Source of the DNA: Alphaproteobacteria bacterium
GTDB lineage: Bacteria > Pseudomonadota > Alphaproteobacteria > Rhizobiales > Rhizobiaceae
Direction of reading: 5' to 3'
Assembly: GCA_030428345.1 (NCBI GenBank)
Contig: JAUIBM010000063.1
Location: forward strand, 1-9,814
DNA: 9,814 bases
Shown here: positions 1-6,016 of the stretch, piece by piece
How positions within the stretch are numbered: the first letter of the stretch is position 1
How the letters are laid out: each line of letters starts with the position of its first letter
The notes under the pieces: generated by a model
Seen by the model: only the letters and a program-made list of their open reading frames with translations
Databases searched by the model: none
Told to the model about the DNA's origin: nothing
Position numbers and translations under genes: made by a program

Positions 1-2
1 TG

Positions 3-392
3 GCGGGCGACAATTTCGGTTGCGGCTCCTCGCGCGAACACGCCCCCTGGGCGCTGCTGGATTTCGGCATACGCTGCGTGATCTCGACCGGCTTTGCCGA
101 CATTTTCTACAATAACTGCTTCAAGAACGGCATCCTGCCGGTGGTCGTTTCGCAGGCGGATCTGGACAAGCTGATGGACGATGCGCGCCGCGGCGCCAAC
201 GCCACACTGACCGTCGATCTGGAAAGCCAGACGATCAAGGGCCCCGACGGCGGCACGGTAACCTTCGACATCGATCAAAGCCGCAAGCATCGCCTGCTCA
301 ACGGCATCGACGATATCGGCGAGACCCTGCAGCACGCGCCGCAGATCGAGGCCTATGAAGTCAAGATGGCCCAGGAACGGCCCTGGGTCTGA
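3..392 (+). CDS. leuD: 3-isopropylmalate dehydratase small subunit, 3' part (5' end outside window)
   Basis: LeuD is the small, swivel-domain subunit of isopropylmalate isomerase. With LeuC it converts 2-isopropylmalate to 3-isopropylmalate in cytosolic leucine synthesis. The frame is open from the window edge to a TGA at 390-392, so the gene begins upstream. The first visible residues include GDNFGCGSSREHAPWAL, the hallmark aconitase-swivel segment, followed by a stretch ending in FADIFYNNCFKNGILPV, which is conserved in proteobacterial LeuD. About 129 residues are visible, against roughly 200 for the whole family protein, so the N-terminal third is missing. An internal ATG at 78 lies inside the conserved domain and is not the start. 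leuB follows 107 nt downstream and uses its product, which fits a leu cluster. Identification is firm. Confidence 0.97.
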   Translation, partial: AGDNFGCGSSREHAPWALLDFGIRCVISTGFADIFYNNCFKNGILPVVVSQADLDKLMDDARRGANATLTVDLESQTIKGPDGGTVTFDIDQSRKHRLLNGIDDIGETLQHAPQIEAYEVKMAQERPWV

Positions 393-425
393 GCGCCGTC
401 GCGCCTGTGTGATTTCCCGCCGCCC

Positions 426-477
426 CAGGGCGCGGCCATCGCGCCTTGAACAACCGGTCGGCCCGAACGCAAGGCGC
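426..477 (+). promoter_or_regulatory. Overlapping alternative hairpins in the leuD-leuB spacer
   Basis: Seen directly: 426-434 can pair with 440-448 (nine pairs, one of them G-U, five-base loop). The right arm of that hairpin, 441-448, can instead pair perfectly over eight bases with 470-477, so the two structures exclude each other. No T-tract follows either hairpin, so this is not a typical intrinsic terminator. A small 4-bp hairpin, 482-485 with 489-492, covers part of the leuB ribosome-binding site. Whether this region regulates leuB, or is just GC-rich self-complementarity, is unknown. Confidence 0.25.
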
Positions 478-486
478 CTTTCCTCC

Positions 487-492
487 GAGAGG
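487..492 (+). promoter_or_regulatory. leuB ribosome-binding site
   Basis: GAGAGG lies seven bases before the ATG at 500 and decides the leuB start. The reading frame extends upstream to a possible TTG at 446, but no Shine-Dalgarno sequence precedes it, and the extra 18 residues would lie before the usual LeuB N-terminus. Confidence 0.7.
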
Positions 493-499
493 TAATTCC

Positions 500-1609
500 A
501 TGACCAAGAAACTTTTCCTGCTGCCCGGCGACGGCATCGGACCGGAGGCGATGGCCGAGGTCGAGAAGATCATCGCCTGGATGAATTCCGCGCTCGCGGC
601 CGGTTTCGAAACCGAGACCGGACTTGTCGGCGGATCGGCCTATGACGCGCACGGCGCGGCGATCTCCGATGACGACATGGCGCGGGCCATGGCGGCAGAC
701 GCGGTTCTGTTCGGCGCGGTCGGCGGACCGAAATGGGATGGCGTCGCCTATGAGGTGCGGCCCGAGGCGGGCCTGCTTCGCCTGCGCAAGGACATGCAGC
801 TTTTCGCCAATCTGCGCCCGGCGATCTGCTATCCCGCGCTCGCGGCTTCCTCCTCGCTCAAGCCCGAGGTGGTCGAGGGGCTCGATATCCTGATCGTGCG
901 CGAACTGACGGGCGGCGTCTATTTCGGCGAGCCCAAGGAGATCATCGATCTGGGCAACGGCCAGAAGCGCGGCATCGACACCCAGGTCTACGACACCTTC
1001 GAGATCGAGCGGATTTCCGGCGTCGCATTCGAACTGGCGCGCACCCGCGGCAACAAGGTGTGCTCGATGGAAAAGCACAATGTGATGAAGTCCGGCGTCC
1101 TGTGGAAGGAAGTCGTGGCCGCCTATCACAAGGCCAATTACGCCGATGTCGAGCTGACCCACATGCTGGCCGACGCCGGCGGCATGCAGCTTGTGCGCTG
1201 GCCCAAGCAGTTCGACGTGATCGTCACGGACAATCTGTTCGGCGACATGCTGTCGGACGTCGCCGCCATGCTGACCGGATCGCTGGGCATGCTGCCGTCC
1301 GCCTCGCTCGGCGCGCCCGATGCGATCAGCGGCAAGCGCAAGGCGCTGTACGAGCCGGTGCACGGCTCGGCCCCCGACATCGCGGGCAAGGGAATCGCCA
1401 ATCCGATCGCCATGATCGCGTCCTTCGCGATGTGCCTGCGCTATTCCTTCAACATGGTTGGCGAAGCAGACATGCTCGACAGGGCGATCGCCAACACCCT
1501 GGACAAGGGACTGCGCACCGGCGACATCATGAGCGATGGCTGCACGCAGGTCGGCACGAGCCAGATGGGCGATGCGGTGCTGGCCGAATTCCAGGCCCTG
1601 GCGGGCTGA
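500..1609 (+). CDS. leuB: 3-isopropylmalate dehydrogenase
   Basis: LeuB oxidatively decarboxylates 3-isopropylmalate to 2-oxoisocaproate with NAD+, the penultimate step of leucine synthesis; it acts in the cytosol, usually as a homodimer. The predicted protein has 369 residues, the normal family length. The N-terminus holds LLPGDGIGPE, typical of the isocitrate/isopropylmalate dehydrogenase fold. Substrate-binding arginines are seen at R94/R96 (LRLRKDMQLFANLRP), R106 and R134 (VRELTGGVYFG). Catalytic Y141 and K192 (MEKHNVMKSG) are present. The acidic metal ligands D225 (LADAGG), D249 and D253 (DNLFGDMLSD) are present, as is the NAD-binding segment YEPVHGSAPDIAGKGIANP near residues 284-302. 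The start is set by GAGAGG seven bases upstream. It follows leuD by 107 nt. All key residues are intact. Confidence 0.97.
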   Translation: MTKKLFLLPGDGIGPEAMAEVEKIIAWMNSALAAGFETETGLVGGSAYDAHGAAISDDDMARAMAADAVLFGAVGGPKWDGVAYEVRPEAGLLRLRKDMQLFANLRPAICYPALAASSSLKPEVVEGLDILIVRELTGGVYFGEPKEIIDLGNGQKRGIDTQVYDTFEIERISGVAFELARTRGNKVCSMEKHNVMKSGVLWKEVVAAYHKANYADVELTHMLADAGGMQLVRWPKQFDVIVTDNLFGDMLSDVAAMLTGSLGMLPSASLGAPDAISGKRKALYEPVHGSAPDIAGKGIANPIAMIASFAMCLRYSFNMVGEADMLDRAIANTLDKGLRTGDIMSDGCTQVGTSQMGDAVLAEFQALAG

Positions 1610-1640
1610 TCGCCAACGCCGCCGCCGGCGCCCGGCGCGA

Positions 1641-1669
1641 TTGACTCGCCGGGCGAATGCAGCCATATA
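1641..1669 (+). promoter_or_regulatory. Candidate sigma-70-type promoter after leuB
   Basis: TTGACT at 1641-1646 matches five of six -35 consensus bases. Seventeen bases later CATATA (1664-1669) forms a weak -10; TATAGC at 1666 is an alternative with 19-base spacing. It lies in the leuB-small ORF gap, 31 bases after the leuB stop, so transcription would begin just before the small ORF and could continue into asd. Prediction by eye only; the -10 match is weak. Confidence 0.35.
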
Positions 1670-1695
1670 GCCGGCAATTGGCTGGAGAGTGAACG

Positions 1696-1830
1696 ATGCG
1701 CGCTGGCGCAACTCATCTGATGACGGTAGCTGCGGCAGAATTTCTCGCCGCATTGACGCGCGGGCTCAGCCCGGCCGCGGCATTTGGCGTTTCCGTCGGC
1801 AAGTCCGTCACCAAAACCACCAAACACTGA
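1696..1830 (+). CDS. Small ORF, 44 aa, possible leader peptide of asd
   Basis: I do not recognise this as a known family. An ATG at 1696 is preceded by GGAGAG (1684-1689) at six-base spacing, and a promoter-like sequence sits upstream, so translation is plausible. The peptide has an Ala-rich, mildly amphipathic middle (residues 11-31) and a basic tail, KSVTKTTKH, holding three Lys and three Thr in nine residues. Two of the three Lys codons are AAA, whereas the neighbouring genes mostly use AAG. There is no long hydrophobic segment or signal peptide. It lies between leuB and asd, 127 nt before the asd start. Lys and Thr are made from the product of Asd, so a leader-peptide role is conceivable; that is inference. 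It could equally be a non-functional short ORF. It is a different frame from asd, so it is not an asd extension. Confidence 0.4.
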   Translation: MRAGATHLMTVAAAEFLAALTRGLSPAAAFGVSVGKSVTKTTKH

Positions 1831-1850
1831 CCCTTCCGCTTGTTCCCGAC

Positions 1851-1950
1851 GCCTTCCCGGGGATGAGACGGGAGGCGAGCGCGGATGCGGATTGCCGCTT
1901 CGCAGCAAGCCCGGAAGGCCGGGACTGGAATTCCCTTCGAAAAATCGGGA
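1851..1950 (+). promoter_or_regulatory. Possible structured leader upstream of asd
   Basis: Several short pairings compete here. Bases 1851-1857 pair perfectly with 1913-1919, and the helix extends by two more pairs beyond one mismatch. Alternatives are a local hairpin of 1851-1859 with 1869-1876 (one bulge), a 5-bp hairpin of 1910-1914 with 1919-1923, 1921-1924 with 1932-1935, and 1932-1935 with 1947-1950. The last would cover the asd ribosome-binding site GGGAG (1947-1951). There is no T-tract, so any control would more likely act on translation than on termination. Individual stems are short, and GC-rich DNA gives such pairings by chance. Confidence 0.2.
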
Positions 1951-1957
1951 GCATGCA

Positions 1958-2989
1958 ATGGGTTACAAGATCGCGGTCGTCGGCGCGACCGGCAATGTCG
2001 GCCGGGAAATGCTGGATATCCTGGATGAGCGCGGCTTTCCGGCCGATACGGTCGTGGCGCTCGCCTCGCGCCGCAGCCAGGGCACGGAAGTCTCGTTCGG
2101 CGACAAGACCCTGAAGGTCCAGGCGCTCGAAACCTTTGATTTCTCCGATACCGACATCGCCCTGCTCTCGGCGGGCGGCGAGGTTTCCAAGGTATGGGCG
2201 CCGAAGATCGCGGCGCAGGGCTGCGTCGTGATCGACAACTCCTCGGCGTGGCGATACGATTCCGACGTGCCTCTGATCGTTCCGGAAGTGAATGCCGACG
2301 CCATCGAAGGTTTCCGCAAGCGCAACATCATCGCCAATCCGAATTGCTCGACCGCGCAGCTGGTCGTCGCGCTGAAGCCCCTGCATGACCGCGCGAAGAT
2401 CAAGCGCGTCGTGGTCGCGACCTATCAATCGGTCTCGGGCGCCGGCAAGGACGCCATGGACGAATTGTTCAACCAGACCCGGGCGGTCTTCGTCGCCGAT
2501 CCGATCGAGGCGAAGAAGTTCCCCAAGCGAATCGCGTTCAACGTGATCCCGCATATCGACGTTTTCCTGGACGACGGCTCCACCAAGGAAGAGTGGAAGG
2601 TGGTGGCCGAGACCAAGAAGATGCTCGACAAGAAGATCAAGGTCACCTGCACCGCCGTGCGCGTGCCGGTGTTTGTCGGGCATTCCGAAGCGGTCAATAT
2701 CGAGTTCGAGGATCCGATCAGCGCCGAGGAAGCCCGCGAAATCCTGCGCGAGGCCCCGGGTTGCCTGGTGATCGACAAGCGGGAGAACGGCGGCTACATG
2801 ACCCCGGTCGAATGTGCGGGCGAGGACGCGACTTATATTTCGCGCATCCGCGAGGATCCGACGATCGACAACGGGCTCAACCTTTGGGTCGTCTCAGACA
2901 ATCTGCGCAAGGGCGCCGCACTCAACGCGGTGCAGATCGCCGAACTGCTGCTTGCCCGCGGGCTGCTGAAGACGCGCAAGGCGGCCTGA
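1958..2989 (+). CDS. asd: Aspartate-semialdehyde dehydrogenase
   Basis: Asd reduces beta-aspartyl phosphate to aspartate 4-semialdehyde with NADPH, the branch point to lysine/diaminopimelate, threonine and methionine; it is cytosolic. The predicted protein has 343 residues, normal for the family. The N-terminal dinucleotide-binding loop VVGATGNVGREML is at residues 7-19. The catalytic Cys is C130 in ANPNCSTAQ, and the active-site region continues through YQSVSGAGK (156-164), including Q157. Substrate-binding R235 and catalytic H242 are in CTAVRVPVFVGHSEA. The C-terminus carries DNLRKGAALNAVQIAELL, as expected. GGGAG seven bases upstream fixes the ATG at 1958; the open frame continues further upstream but without family-like sequence. 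A strong hairpin follows the gene, so it ends the leu-asd block. No odd or missing residues were found. Confidence 0.97.
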   Translation: MGYKIAVVGATGNVGREMLDILDERGFPADTVVALASRRSQGTEVSFGDKTLKVQALETFDFSDTDIALLSAGGEVSKVWAPKIAAQGCVVIDNSSAWRYDSDVPLIVPEVNADAIEGFRKRNIIANPNCSTAQLVVALKPLHDRAKIKRVVVATYQSVSGAGKDAMDELFNQTRAVFVADPIEAKKFPKRIAFNVIPHIDVFLDDGSTKEEWKVVAETKKMLDKKIKVTCTAVRVPVFVGHSEAVNIEFEDPISAEEAREILREAPGCLVIDKRENGGYMTPVECAGEDATYISRIREDPTIDNGLNLWVVSDNLRKGAALNAVQIAELLLARGLLKTRKAA

Positions 2990-3019
2990 ACCCTTCACCG
3001 GCCGGAGCCCATCGATAGC

Positions 3020-3055
3020 CTGACGGCGCGCCTGCGCGCGCCGTCAGCGATTTCT
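3020..3055 (+). terminator. Intrinsic terminator after asd
   Basis: Bases 3020-3031 and 3036-3047 form a perfect 12-bp GC-rich stem (CTGACGGCGCGC) with a four-base loop, followed by a T-rich stretch (cgatttcttcc). It starts 31 bases after the asd stop. The T-run is interrupted, so termination may be incomplete, but it is the clearest hairpin in the window. Confidence 0.8.
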
Positions 3056-3217
3056 TCCGTTTCGTCATCTTGCGGTCGCTTTTTGTGGCGATGAATGCAC
3101 GGCGGGTGGAATCCTTGAAACGGTCTGGGGCCTTGACGCCGTTGCCGGTATGATCCGCGTTGCTGTATGAATGCAGCGAATCAGCGAGTATCAATTGCCG
3201 GTCAACCAGGAGCCCGC

Positions 3218-4033
3218 ATGAATTTCCGTCAGATCGCCATGATTTTCGCCTTGTCCCTCGGCGTCGGACAGGCTGCGCCCGCGCTTGCCAAGCAATGCGG
3301 CAATACTTCCGCCGGATATAACGCCTGGGTCGCCGACTTCTCGCGCGAGGCGGTCGCTAACGGCATTTCGCAGCGCACGCTCAACGAGGCCTTTGCGGGC
3401 ATTTCCTACGCCACGAAGACCATCTGGTACGATCGCAACCAGAAAAGCTTCAAGCTTACCTTCGACCAGTTCATGAAGAAGCGCGGAGCGGCGACGATCA
3501 TTGCCCAGGGCAAGAAACGAAAGAGCCAGAACGCCGCATTGTTCCAGAACATCGAGCGCAAATTCGGCGTGCCGGCCGGCCCGCTGATCGCGATCTGGGG
3601 CATGGAAACCGCCTTTGGCGGCTTCATGGGCGACAAGGACATTTTCTCGTCGCTGACGACGCTGGCCTATGATTGCCGGCGCTCGGAACTGTTCGAGGAG
3701 CAGTTGTATGCGGCGCTAAAGCTGCTGCAGACCGGTCAACTCTCGCGTGGCGAGATGACAGGCGCGGGCCATGGCGAAATCGGCCAGGTGCAGTTCCTGC
3801 CGGCCAATTATGTCAAATATGGCGTGGACGGCGACGGCGACGGACGGGTCGACATGATCAAGTCGCGCGCCGATGCGCTGGCTTCGGTCGCCAATTACCT
3901 GGTGGCTTATGGCTGGAAGCGCGGCCAGGGCTATCAGATCGGCGAGCCGAACTACGACGCCATCGTCGGCTGGAACAAGGCGCAGGTCTATCAGAAGGCG
4001 ATCGCCGCCATCGGCAAGGCGATCGACGGCTGA
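3218..4033 (+). CDS. Exported lytic murein transglycosylase, short MltB/SLT_2 type
   Basis: Lytic transglycosylases of the MltB (GH103) family cleave the MurNAc-GlcNAc bond of peptidoglycan and leave 1,6-anhydro ends; they act in the periplasm. The predicted protein has 271 residues. Residues 1-24 are a Sec signal peptide ending ALA, with no lipobox. The catalytic Glu is E130 in IWGMETAFGG. The diagnostic motif GHGEIGQVQFLPANY is at 185-199, followed by an Asp-rich calcium-type loop, VDGDGDGRVD (203-212). AGGAG (3208-3212) sits five bases before the ATG at 3218; an upstream in-frame ATG at 3167 would place 17 non-signal residues ahead of the signal peptide. Many family members carry a C-terminal peptidoglycan-binding domain and are near 400 residues. 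This one stops after the catalytic domain. It is convergent with the minus-strand block, 21 nt apart. Confidence 0.9.
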   Translation: MNFRQIAMIFALSLGVGQAAPALAKQCGNTSAGYNAWVADFSREAVANGISQRTLNEAFAGISYATKTIWYDRNQKSFKLTFDQFMKKRGAATIIAQGKKRKSQNAALFQNIERKFGVPAGPLIAIWGMETAFGGFMGDKDIFSSLTTLAYDCRRSELFEEQLYAALKLLQTGQLSRGEMTGAGHGEIGQVQFLPANYVKYGVDGDGDGRVDMIKSRADALASVANYLVAYGWKRGQGYQIGEPNYDAIVGWNKAQVYQKAIAAIGKAIDG

Positions 4034-4054
4034 CCGGGAGAACGCGGCGAACCG

Positions 4055-4480
4055 TCAGGAACCGTCGCAGCTTTCGGCCAGTTCTTCCTGCGTCATGGCG
4101 GTGACGGTGTCGCCGGCCAGCGCGAATGTCTCGCGATTGAGCCGCTGGTTGGTAGGAAACCGGTAGCACACCTCGACGATTGCGGATGTCGCGTCCGCGC
4201 TTGTCGTCTGCGTCGTGATTTCGGCGCTTCGCGCCACGTCTTCCCAGGCGTCCAGCGACTCGATGAACTCGTCCCTCGACTGGACGATGCCGAGATATTT
4301 CAGCGAAATCTCGGCCTGCGGCGCAAGGATTGCCTCGAAGACATCGCGGTCGGCGGTCCGCAAGGCGTCATACCAACGGACGACGACGGGCGGCATGTCG
4401 GCCGCGCCGGCCGGCGCGGCGGCAAAAAGCGCATGCATCGCGGCCGATGAGACCGCCAGGAACACGAATTTCTTCAACAC
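4055..4480 (-). CDS. Exported NTF2-like (SnoaL-type) protein
   Basis: The 141-residue product has a short basic start (LKK), a hydrophobic stretch, and an AGAA-type cleavage region near residues 24-27, so it is probably periplasmic. The mature part, beginning PPVVVRWYDALRTADRDVFE, followed by a beta-strand and a second helix (SRDEFIESLDAWEDV), resembles NTF2/SnoaL cone folds. These bind small ligands or catalyse varied reactions, so no substrate can be named. Two cysteines in the mature part (C105 and C138) could form a disulfide in the periplasm. No ATG fits. GTG at 4480 lies seven bases after AAGGAG and is preferred; TTG at 4477 is possible. It is the last gene of the minus-strand block, 56 nt after the carbonic anhydrase. 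Fold assignment is moderate; gene reality is likely. Confidence 0.75.
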   Translation of the reverse strand: MLKKFVFLAVSSAAMHALFAAAPAGAADMPPVVVRWYDALRTADRDVFEAILAPQAEISLKYLGIVQSRDEFIESLDAWEDVARSAEITTQTTSADATSAIVEVCYRFPTNQRLNRETFALAGDTVTAMTQEELAESCDGS

Positions 4481-4487
4481 CGATACG

Positions 4488-4493
4488 CTCCTT
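4488..4493 (-). promoter_or_regulatory. Ribosome-binding site that selects a GTG start
   Basis: AAGGAG on the minus strand, seven bases before GTG at 4480 and ten before TTG at 4477. With no ATG ahead of the signal peptide, this site is the main argument for the GTG start of the NTF2-like gene. Confidence 0.65.
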
Positions 4494-4536
4494 GCGCCAT
4501 TGCGGCCCTTCTTGTCGCGCGTTGGGCCGGGCCTCC

Positions 4537-5208
4537 TCATGCCGACGCCAACGAGAAATCGCCGGTTCCCGGATCCATGGTCCATAGCTCGCCGGAGGAA
4601 ATATCGAACCATGAGCCGTGGATGGCCAGGGTTCCGCGTTCCACCAGAATGCGCACGCAGGGAAAGGTGAGCAGATTGGCGACCGAGGTGCGCACCGAGG
4701 CTTCCTCCAGCGCGCGCTGACGCTGATCGGGCAGGCTGGCGTCCTCGCAGCGAATGTCCGCCGCCGCAGGCTCCAGCAGCGAAATCCACTTTCCGATGAA
4801 ATCGCCGGGCGAGAGGGGCTCGGCGGAATTGCCCTCCAACTGCTCGCGAAAGGCGTGAATGCCGCCGCACCGGCCATGCCCCATGATCACGATATGCTTC
4901 ACCTTGAGGGCCTGCACCGCGAATTCCAGCGCCGCCGAAGTGCCGTGATATTCGCCGTCCGGCGCATAGGGCGGGACGAGATTGGCGACATTCCGCACCA
5001 CGAACATCTCGCCGGGAGCCGCGTCGAACACGATTTCGGGAGCGGCGCGCGAATCGCAGCAGGAGATCACCATGACCTCAGGGCTCTGGCCCTGGGCCGC
5101 GAGCTGCTCGTAGCGTTCGCGCTCATGGCGCAGGCGGCCGTAGTGGAATGCCTTGTAGCCGTCGACAAGACGGGACGGAAAACCGGGTTCCACCTGCTCG
5201 CGAGCCAT
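4537..5208 (-). CDS. Beta-class carbonic anhydrase
   Basis: This zinc enzyme interconverts CO2 and bicarbonate in the cytosol, supplying bicarbonate to carboxylases and helping pH balance. The predicted protein has 223 residues, normal for bacterial beta enzymes. The zinc ligands are visible: C51 in SCCDSRAAPE, H111 and C114 in GHGRCGG. D52 and R54 form the conserved Asp-Arg dyad. VVRNVANLVPPY (70-81) and GTSAALEFAV (89-98) are family motifs lining the active site. There is no signal peptide. AAGGAGG lies four bases before the ATG at 5208; an in-frame upstream ATG would add 15 residues that do not resemble the family. It lies 93 nt after the DUF429 gene and 56 nt before the NTF2-like gene, and may have its own promoter. 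Confidence 0.95.
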   Translation of the reverse strand: MAREQVEPGFPSRLVDGYKAFHYGRLRHERERYEQLAAQGQSPEVMVISCCDSRAAPEIVFDAAPGEMFVVRNVANLVPPYAPDGEYHGTSAALEFAVQALKVKHIVIMGHGRCGGIHAFREQLEGNSAEPLSPGDFIGKWISLLEPAAADIRCEDASLPDQRQRALEEASVRTSVANLLTFPCVRILVERGTLAIHGSWFDISSGELWTMDPGTGDFSLASA

Positions 5209-5241
5209 TGCGCCTCCTTCAAGTCCTGTTCTGTCGCAGCG

Positions 5242-5277
5242 ATGTAACCCCAAGCGGGTACCAGCGCCAAGCCCGCT
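5242..5277 (-). promoter_or_regulatory. Possible promoter and inverted repeat upstream of the carbonic anhydrase gene
   Basis: Read on the minus strand, TTGGCG (5270-5265) and TTACAT (5247-5242) are 17 bases apart; matches to consensus are four and three of six, so the promoter is weak. A 6-bp inverted repeat, AGCGGG at 5253-5258 and CCCGCT at 5272-5277, straddles the -35 element and spacer, where an operator could lie. The 93-nt gap here is the largest within the minus-strand block. Confidence 0.2.
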
Positions 5278-5301
5278 CTTGCGCAGGCGGCATTCCGGCG
5301 C

Positions 5302-6012
5302 CTACGCCCACATGGCGACATGCAGGCCGCGACTGTCGGTCTGGGGGTGCGCCGGGTAGGATCGCGCCTCGCCCGTGGCGACGCGCCCGGCGATAAGGGA
5401 GCAGACGCAGGCGTCCAGAAAATCATCCTCCGCCGCCCCGCGCGGCACGGGCGAGGCGAGAAATTCGGCGGAAAAGCCGTGGCGCTGCAACAGGGCGCGC
5501 CGCTCGGCGAGGCCCTCCGGGTTGATCCGCCCCTTGATTTTCTTCGGCGTCGCCATGGGCGCGCCGCCATTGAGCGCCGTGAAGGCCAGTTCGGGATGGG
5601 ATTCGCGAATCCTCGCCTGCATTTCGGGGTCGATCAGCGAATCGATCTCGCGGATCTTTGGAAAAAGCATGAAGCCCTGCCTGGAGATCTTTCGCGGCGG
5701 GTCCGAGGTGGCGAGCGCGATGGCGCAGGCCATGCGATAATCCGCTTCGTAGATCGCGGCGCGCGAGGGAATCGAGAACACGCTGGACTGGCGCGACCCG
5801 AGCATGGGGCGAACCGCGCGCTCTGCGCCGCGCCCGCCCGGGCCGACGCGGTCGGGCAGGCCGATCGGCATGTCGACGGCGATGAAGGCGTCCGGCCCGG
5901 TAGCGGCCAGCAGCCCGGCGAAGTCGGGAAAAATCCCGACCTTCGGCGCCTCTGCGGATTGGCGAATAACCGCGATCCAGCCCGCCTTGCAGCCATCGAC
6001 GCCGACCAGCAT
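5302..6012 (-). CDS. DUF429-family predicted RNase H-like nuclease
   Basis: DUF429 proteins have a predicted ribonuclease H-like fold; the cellular role is not established. The 236-residue product shows the family's marks: GVDGCKAGWIAV at 4-15 with D6, AVDMPIGLPD at 45-54 with D47, the RGAERAVRPMLGSRQSSVF segment (61-79), E137 in RESHPELAF, and AAEDDFLDACVCSLIAG with D196, D197 and D200 near the C-terminus. These acidic residues suit a metal-dependent RNase H-type centre, which is inference. The ATG at 6012 is four bases past the pyridoxal kinase stop and has no good ribosome-binding site, so translation is probably coupled to the kinase. A functional tie to vitamin B6 is not implied by the family. 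No signal peptide or membrane segment is present. Confidence 0.88.
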   Translation of the reverse strand: MLVGVDGCKAGWIAVIRQSAEAPKVGIFPDFAGLLAATGPDAFIAVDMPIGLPDRVGPGGRGAERAVRPMLGSRQSSVFSIPSRAAIYEADYRMACAIALATSDPPRKISRQGFMLFPKIREIDSLIDPEMQARIRESHPELAFTALNGGAPMATPKKIKGRINPEGLAERRALLQRHGFSAEFLASPVPRGAAEDDFLDACVCSLIAGRVATGEARSYPAHPQTDSRGLHVAMWA

Positions 6013-6016
6013 GGCG

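Noticed and set aside
353..1753. Long minus-strand open frame (466 codons) opposite leuB
   Set aside because: Arg/His/Gly-rich translation with no recognisable domain, lying exactly antisense to leuB; a codon-bias artefact of high-GC DNA.
1831..1957. Lysine riboswitch before asd
   Set aside because: The gap is too short for the roughly 170-nt lysine aptamer and I see none of its conserved junction arrangement.
1808..2683. Minus-strand open frame opposite asd
   Set aside because: Antisense shadow of asd with no family features.
3133..3154. TTGACG with TATGAT as a promoter for the lytic transglycosylase
   Set aside because: The spacing is only 10 bases, far from the 16-18 needed; no suitable -35 lies 17 bases before TATGAT.
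3167..3217. Longer N-terminus for the lytic transglycosylase from ATG at 3167
   Set aside because: It would place 17 polar residues before an evident signal peptide; AGGAG precedes the ATG at 3218.
4030..4058. Hairpin of CTGAC and GTCAG between the convergent genes as a bidirectional terminator
   Set aside because: Only five base pairs with a 19-base loop and no T-tract on either side.
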